Under the pieces are notes generated by a model, which saw only the letters and a program-made list of their open reading frames with translations, did no database searches and was not told the origin of the DNA. The position numbers and the translations under genes were made by a program. Shown here in pieces: positions 33,425 through 37,401 of a stretch of DNA of 37,401 bases. Source of the stretch: Lachnospiraceae bacterium. Its GTDB lineage: Bacteria; Bacillota; Clostridia; Lachnospirales; Lachnospiraceae. Each line of letters starts with the position of its first letter. Within the stretch, counting starts at the first letter, position 1. Location: contig JAEEXY010000029.1 in the NCBI GenBank assembly GCA_016288005.1, positions 1 through 37,401 on the forward strand, in the 5' to 3' direction.

Positions 33425-33467
33425 GCCCGAAAAGGGCAAAAGAAAACCGTGACAGCCAAGCCACGGT
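33425..33467 (-). terminator. Terminator and overlapping hairpin in the GNAT-RsgA leader
   Basis: On the minus strand, ACCGTG/CACGGT (33446-33467) is followed by TTTTCTTTT, a standard intrinsic terminator inside the leader. Immediately after it, GCCC/GGGC (33425-33437) forms a small second hairpin followed by AGTTTTCC. The GGGC arm can instead pair with the end of the leader ORF (GGGCAG with CTGCCC at 33504-33509), so the two structures exclude each other. Confidence 0.7.
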
Positions 33468-33498
33468 CATAAAGCCATATTAATATATCCCTATAGGA

Positions 33499-33564
33499 TC
33501 AAAGGGCAGAAACCGAGGTCATCATACTATATTCACTTACAATCTCAAATCTTGCGACACGCAT
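33499..33564 (-). CDS. Putative 21-residue leader peptide upstream of the GNAT-RsgA gene
   Basis: The ORF has 21 codons, beginning MRVARFEIVSEYS and ending MMTSVSAL. It has an ATG start with AGTGAGGT 8 nt upstream and lies about 40 nt after the predicted transcription start. It is the only ORF in a leader of about 260 nt and is followed by a terminator. Codons 12-14 (TATAGTATG) are perfectly complementary to 33393-33401 near the end of the leader, and codons 19-21 pair with 33423-33428. I do not recognise the peptide. The arrangement fits translation-dependent attenuation. Confidence 0.7.
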   Translation of the reverse strand: MRVARFEIVSEYSMMTSVSAL

Positions 33565-33606
33565 TATGATTACCTCACTTTCCTCAAAAATTTAATGAAC
33601 ATGTAT

Positions 33607-33635
33607 TTTATACCACAGTTAGGGCATTACGTCAA
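33607..33635 (-). promoter_or_regulatory. Sigma-A-type promoter of the GNAT-RsgA leader transcript
   Basis: On the minus strand TTGACG (33630-33635) and TATAAA (33607-33612) are 17 bp apart. With the leader ORF and attenuator it accounts for the gene-free stretch 33344-33678. Confidence 0.82.
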
Positions 33636-33678
33636 GCGGCCGGATTACTGTTCGTGCTCTTCAATGATCTGCCTTTTT

Positions 33679-34428
33679 CTATTCCCTTATTACCGCGCGT
33701 CCTGCCTTGCGGACCCGGACCACTCTGTAGCCGCCTTCTTCATATATTCTTTTGGGCGTCTCACCGTCCGGCCATATATAGACATTATCAATACCGTTTT
33801 GCCTGCACCATTCCACATAGTAATAAAACAGAGCACGACCGACACCTGCTTTTCTGTGTTTCTTGGAAACAAGAAGATAATCCACCCGGCAGGCTCTTTC
33901 TGAAATATGTCCGTACAATAATCCGACTGTCTTACCGTTCATACTTGCTGCAAACATCCATGCTTCCGGGCAGTCCAGCGTTTTCTTCGCAACCTTGATC
34001 TCCCATGGTTCTTCCGCTTCAATAAATACATTCTCTATCCCATCGCTCCATTCCGAAACTATTCTGACTGTAATATCAGGGTTGGGAATGATCCTGTTCT
34101 TGTCCGCTTGGAGCATATACTCCTGATCTTCGATCCAGCTCCTGAATCCGGCCGCCGTGAGTTCTTCCTGTATTTCGTCGAACCAGTTATCATCCAGCAT
34201 GGATTGATATATGATCGGTCTGCTTCCCTTTTCCTGATAAAAAGCGATAATATCTGATAGCACCTGCTGAAGATCATGAATCTTATCCTTATAGATCACC
34301 GCATGGTTAGAATCATAAGAATCTTTATTATCTGTATTAAAGAAAAGGATTCCGTATTCCCTCTCTTCATGATCGGTAAAGATTTTGGGAAAAAGATCCT
34401 CTTCAACGTAGCAATCCTGTAGGTTCAT
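33679..34428 (-). CDS. GNAT family N-acetyltransferase
   Basis: The 249-residue protein has a less conserved N-terminal half (about 1-115) and a C-terminal GNAT core with the acetyl-CoA loop in LVSKKHRKAGVGRALFYYY and a final IYEEGGYRVVRVR strand, typical of small-molecule acetyltransferases. The substrate is unknown. It is the last gene of the AT-rich unit with the condensation-like and isomerase-like genes, 8 nt downstream of a 34-codon ORF. No terminator is visible before the next promoter. Confidence 0.88.
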   Translation of the reverse strand: MNLQDCYVEEDLFPKIFTDHEEREYGILFFNTDNKDSYDSNHAVIYKDKIHDLQQVLSDIIAFYQEKGSRPIIYQSMLDDNWFDEIQEELTAAGFRSWIEDQEYMLQADKNRIIPNPDITVRIVSEWSDGIENVFIEAEEPWEIKVAKKTLDCPEAWMFAASMNGKTVGLLYGHISERACRVDYLLVSKKHRKAGVGRALFYYYVEWCRQNGIDNVYIWPDGETPKRIYEEGGYRVVRVRKAGRAVIRE

Positions 34429-34435
34429 AAATCTG

Positions 34436-34540
34436 TTACTCCTGTTTTTGTTTCTTTTTCACTTCATCCATTTCCGCAATGAGTTCCTCTATCGGGTGGT
34501 ATTCACCGCCCCACCATTCAAATACGTGCATCGATGCCAT
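34436..34540 (-). CDS. Small ORF (34 aa) between the condensation-like and GNAT genes
   Basis: The ORF encodes MASMHVFEWWGGEYHPIEEL followed by a Lys/Gln-rich helix. It starts 4 nt after the condensation-like stop and ends 8 nt before the GNAT ATG, filling the gap. No strong Shine-Dalgarno is visible, so translation would rely on coupling. The aromatic EWWGGEYHP segment followed by an amphipathic, basic helix is not random-looking, but I do not know the family. It could be a real small protein or the remnant of a longer gene. Confidence 0.45.
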   Translation of the reverse strand: MASMHVFEWWGGEYHPIEELIAEMDEVKKKQKQE

Positions 34541-34544
34541 TGAT

Positions 34545-35753
34545 TTACTTTGACTGTATTGAACAAATCCTCATCTTATTGTTTATCGTCAGAACGCCCC
34601 ACGCCTTCCTGTTTGCGGGAGATGCCGGCGGAATGAATACACCCTCTCTTATAGTGTTGCTCTCTGCTCTTCCAAGGTTCGTGATACAATGGCCGTCGCG
34701 CTTTTCATAACCGAACATCTTGCTGCCGACAAATCTGCCGGCCTTGCTCTCAAAACTTCCAAGAGTCGATATAGCTATGGCATCGAGGAGTTCCGGATCC
34801 ATATTGAAATAACACGAGAGAACGAGCATCTCCCTATCCGGCTTACTTATTATGCTCCTGACTTCATGATCTACAGCCCTGGCGAGTTCCATGATCTCAG
34901 AGGTTTTCTTCTTAACCACCACGCTGAATGCTGTAGCATAGTTTCCAAGCGAGCCTTCCTTATAGTTTTTAATCTTATTCCTTATGTCAGAAGCTATGAC
35001 CACCTTATTTGTTTTCTCATCGATCATCATCTTAGCAACAAGATAGTCATTGAGCGATACCCCGTTTTCTCTGCATAAACCCAGGAGCGTATCAAGCTCT
35101 TCTCCGTCAACTCTCTTTATCTCACGCTTTATATCCTGTTTGCGATCATGATCACGCTCAAACTCAAGATACTCGTCGTAGCTGACCCTATGCCCTTCTT
35201 TACGCCACTTCTTATTGGCATCTCTGATCAGCGCCCTGCTGATAAACCTAAGGTCGCTGCCATTCGGAAGATCATCAAGGCTTTCCATCAGCTTCTCATC
35301 AACCAGGTGCGGCCTGGCACCGCTAGTATAATGATCCGCAAACTCCTGCACCAACTGTAGAAGCCCTCTCCCGTCGCAAAGAAGATGATGCGTTATAAAA
35401 AGGACTCTCGTTCCGCTCTCGGATGGATAAGCATAGACCTTGAGCAGCGCTTCCTTCTGAACATTCCATCCAGCTGAAGATACCGCCTCATAATCAGTCT
35501 GCCAGTTATCGTCTGCCTCTTTTATCGTTATCGGAATCTCAAGTTCAGGATGCTCCTCATAATATATCATTGAACTTCCCTCCTCCTCGGCTATCAGACT
35601 TCTCATAAGCGGATGAGCCGATCTAAGAACACCAATGCTCTCGATGATACCGTCCGCATCGAACTCCGATCCGATTTCCGCCATGATACCGAAGTGCATG
35701 TTCGGGGACATATAGTGCGCCCTTTCCGTATATAAGTATTTCCTACCCGGCAT
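34545..35753 (-). CDS. Condensation-domain/alcohol acetyltransferase-like acyltransferase
   Basis: The 402-residue protein resembles the chloramphenicol acetyltransferase/NRPS-condensation superfamily. It has the catalytic HHxxxDG motif as HHLLCDG (122-128) and a second half with NGVSLNDYLVAKMM and YKEGSLGNYATAFSVVV. The DFGWG-type second motif of NRPS domains is not clear, so a stand-alone acyltransferase (alcohol acetyltransferase or PapA-like) fits better. I chose ATG 35753 (AGAGGAAAG about 9-10 nt upstream); the longer frame overlaps the isomerase-like gene. Substrates are unknown. Confidence 0.75.
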   Translation of the reverse strand: MPGRKYLYTERAHYMSPNMHFGIMAEIGSEFDADGIIESIGVLRSAHPLMRSLIAEEEGSSMIYYEEHPELEIPITIKEADDNWQTDYEAVSSAGWNVQKEALLKVYAYPSESGTRVLFITHHLLCDGRGLLQLVQEFADHYTSGARPHLVDEKLMESLDDLPNGSDLRFISRALIRDANKKWRKEGHRVSYDEYLEFERDHDRKQDIKREIKRVDGEELDTLLGLCRENGVSLNDYLVAKMMIDEKTNKVVIASDIRNKIKNYKEGSLGNYATAFSVVVKKKTSEIMELARAVDHEVRSIISKPDREMLVLSCYFNMDPELLDAIAISTLGSFESKAGRFVGSKMFGYEKRDGHCITNLGRAESNTIREGVFIPPASPANRKAWGVLTINNKMRICSIQSK

Positions 35754-35778
35754 AAATCTCTCTTTCCTCTGATTTACT

Positions 35779-36675
35779 TTATTTATGTGTTTCAGTATGT
35801 CGCAGCAGGTTCCGAATCCTGTCAAAACATGCATTCAGCATATCGTAATCCACTTCACCGGTTTCCCTGCAAATAGCAGTCGCTTCCACCGTGAAGTCAC
35901 CTGCATAGTCATATTGTGCAAGCTTATCAAAAAAGCCTGTAAAATCAATCTTTCCCGCTCCGACGGGAAGTGTTTTCAGATTGCTCCAGTCCATGTACCC
36001 GCCATTATAGTCATTAATGTGCATGTGCGATACCAGACACTCGCGAAGCAGCCAGTCCCACTCAGAGGAAAACAGTTCCATGGTCTGATTGTGAAACTCA
36101 GACATCTTGGTGTCATAGACAAAAGTGGCGCATCGGTATGCTTCGTGTACTCTTCTTATGTTTTCGAGAGGATTCTTGTGGTTACATACCACATTTTCAA
36201 TCATCAGTTCTACCCGGGAAGCTCTCGCCAGTTCATTTAACACGCCAAAGCGTTCGATGTTTTTGGAAAGATTCTTATCAGATACAATACCGTTCCAGAG
36301 GTGGAGCACCATTTTGTCAGCACCGAAGGCACCTGCAATCTCCAAATTCACTCGAAAGCGTTCTATCCCGTTTTGGAAGGCTGTCCGATCCTCCTCATCC
36401 GTCATTCTGTATTCATGATATCCTGTCCCGTCAAACCAAGCTTTCATACCACATAAAGATTCCCCCAGCGATTTCTGACAGTGCACCACCGGAATCCATA
36501 ACTTCAGTGGCTTAACGATTTGAATTAGCTTGTGCACATTTTCATACATCGTACTGTCCACCATGAACTCAAATCCATCACAGTTCAGTTTATCCGCCAT
36601 ATCACCAAGCGCCGCATATTTTTCGGGGGTTGTCCGCGGAAACAATGCCCCTGTTGAACATAGTATTTTTCTCAC
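35779..36675 (-). CDS. Sugar phosphate isomerase/epimerase-like TIM-barrel protein
   Basis: The 298-residue protein matches the xylose-isomerase-like/AP-endonuclease-2 TIM-barrel superfamily: DKLNCDGFEFMVDSTMY, IPVVHCQKSLG, GADKMVLHLWNG, ELMIENVVCNHKNP (Glu ligand), HMHINDYNGG and DFTVEATAI near the C-terminus. Metal-dependent isomerisation or epimerisation of a sugar-like compound is likely, but the substrate is unknown. The start is GTG at 36675 with GGAG 6 nt upstream. It is 25 nt upstream of the condensation-like gene, so the two are probably co-expressed. Confidence 0.85.
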   Translation of the reverse strand: MRKILCSTGALFPRTTPEKYAALGDMADKLNCDGFEFMVDSTMYENVHKLIQIVKPLKLWIPVVHCQKSLGESLCGMKAWFDGTGYHEYRMTDEEDRTAFQNGIERFRVNLEIAGAFGADKMVLHLWNGIVSDKNLSKNIERFGVLNELARASRVELMIENVVCNHKNPLENIRRVHEAYRCATFVYDTKMSEFHNQTMELFSSEWDWLLRECLVSHMHINDYNGGYMDWSNLKTLPVGAGKIDFTGFFDKLAQYDYAGDFTVEATAICRETGEVDYDMLNACFDRIRNLLRHTETHK

Positions 36676-36797
36676 AAGATGCTCCTATATTTCATCTCAT
36701 CCATATCCAGCTTCACACTCACATAATGCTTTGCTTCACGAAGTTTGGACAAAAGACATACCGTCTCGTGCGTTGGAAACTTTTCCAAGGGCAAATC
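36672..36797 (-). pseudogene. Remnant resembling the C-terminal part of a RumA-type rRNA methyltransferase
   Basis: Between the kinase and the isomerase-like gene, one minus-strand frame reads FPTHETVCLLSKLREAKHYV and then SVKLDMDEM before a stop that overlaps the isomerase GTG. From memory it resembles the FPxTxHVETVCLLSKL segment of 23S rRNA (uracil-5-)-methyltransferase RumA/RlmD proteins common in Clostridia. The catalytic part is missing and no start codon with an RBS is present, so it looks like a decayed fragment, perhaps left by an insertion or recombination event. Confidence 0.5.
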
Positions 36798-36817
36798 AGC
36801 ACTGCTTGCGAATATTC

Positions 36818-37401
36818 TTAACCTGTGCTCTGCACGTGCAACAGATAAAAATCATCCGCATATATGCGCTCTCCCTGCACATACGGTTCCAGGTTTTCCT
36901 TATGCCACCGTACCATTCTGGGCACAAACCATTCCTGCTTACCCCACTGTTCATAATGAATTCCGATACAATCTAACAACGAAAGTATAAAACAAGCATC
37001 TAGCACGTCATAACGGATTGTTCCGCCTGCATTCCGATAGCCTTCTGCCATTTGTTGTCTGCGTACCAATCCGCTGATATTCCCAAACAGAACTGCAAGA
37101 TCATACATCGGATGTCCCATTCCGAAAAACGAAAAATCAATAGGCACCAGCCCTCCAGGTGTTTGCAGGATATTTGACACAGACAGATCACCATGGATCA
37201 TATGAAATTCATCCCGCGCTTTTTCCAATACTGTCCCGGCATGGTCACAGCACTTTTGCATGATCGCCGAATACTCAGTACTCAACTCCAGATTTTCCAA
37301 CGCCTGTATTCTTTTTTTCGTACATTCACAATGTTCCTTACCGTATGATTTTACCGGAGATGCCCGGAAACCCTTTGCATTCTGATGCAAACATGCGAGC
37401 A
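36818..37401 (-). CDS. Aminoglycoside phosphotransferase-like kinase, cut by the window edge
   Basis: The frame is open to the right edge, so the N-terminal part, including the nucleotide-binding lobe, lies outside. The visible part has the catalytic loop HGDLSVSNIL, the metal-binding PIDFSFFGMGHPMYDLAVLFG and C-terminal helices with WFVPRMVRWHKENL. This is the APH/choline kinase fold. It could phosphorylate an aminoglycoside or another small molecule; sequence alone does not decide. It is 142 nt upstream of the isomerase-like gene, and the gap carries the RumA-like remnant. Confidence 0.85.
   Translation of the reverse strand, partial: LACLHQNAKGFRASPVKSYGKEHCECTKKRIQALENLELSTEYSAIMQKCCDHAGTVLEKARDEFHMIHGDLSVSNILQTPGGLVPIDFSFFGMGHPMYDLAVLFGNISGLVRRQQMAEGYRNAGGTIRYDVLDACFILSLLDCIGIHYEQWGKQEWFVPRMVRWHKENLEPYVQGERIYADDFYLLHVQSTG

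Overview
This 37.4 kb window looks like a chromosomal segment of a low-to-mid GC Gram-positive Clostridia member, probably Lachnospiraceae. The signs are a dnaX-ybaB-recR operon, a metG gene behind a T-box leader, GlpP, an M18 aminopeptidase, PadR/DUF1700/DUF4097 and LytTR/DUF3021 pairs, and a Tad pilus locus without outer-membrane parts. Nearly every gene lies on the minus strand; one small gene (5471-5731) is on plus. I see no tRNA, rRNA, CRISPR array or intact insertion sequence.

Layout on the minus strand, from left to right: (1) 170-5312, dnaX-ybaB-recR followed by a two-TM coiled-coil protein and a DUF5711-type propeller protein. (2) 5471-7979, a small plus-strand gene facing a three-gene unit: GlpP, rhomboid protease, flavodoxin/SCP2 protein. 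(3) 8031-18156, a complete Tad/Flp pilus operon: TadZ-like, TadA, TadB, TadC-like with a large extra domain, a 57-residue Flp1 pilin, DUF5702, two TadE-like proteins, a prepilin peptidase and a membrane FHA protein. It has a strong promoter carrying an imperfect 28-bp direct repeat and makes repeated use of TTG start codons. (4) 18393-20692, T-box-metG. (5) 20682-22783, padR-DUF1700-DUF4097 under a nested palindromic operator. (6) 22851-27652, a large fused teichoic-acid-type glycosyltransferase, M18 peptidase and HAD phosphatase. (7) 27806-30365, an ABC exporter and a LytTR-DUF3021 pair. (8) 30396-31755, an AlkD-like and an MmcQ-MGMT-like alkylation-repair pair.

From about 31.76 kb to the right edge the DNA is visibly AT-richer. 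Sixty-base samples counted by hand give 42-47% GC here against 67-68% in the Tad locus. The content is accessory: a GNAT-RsgA fusion, a GNAT enzyme, a condensation-domain-like acyltransferase, a sugar isomerase-like protein, a decayed RumA-like tail and a truncated (by the window) aminoglycoside-phosphotransferase-like kinase.

The most interesting item is the 260-nt leader of the GNAT-RsgA fusion gene. It has a near-consensus promoter, a 21-codon ORF with a strong ribosome-binding site, a terminator, and a nested long-range stem that uses the leader ORF itself. This has the architecture of ribosome-mediated attenuation upstream of a ribosome-assembly GTPase. Its inducer and function are not shown by the sequence.
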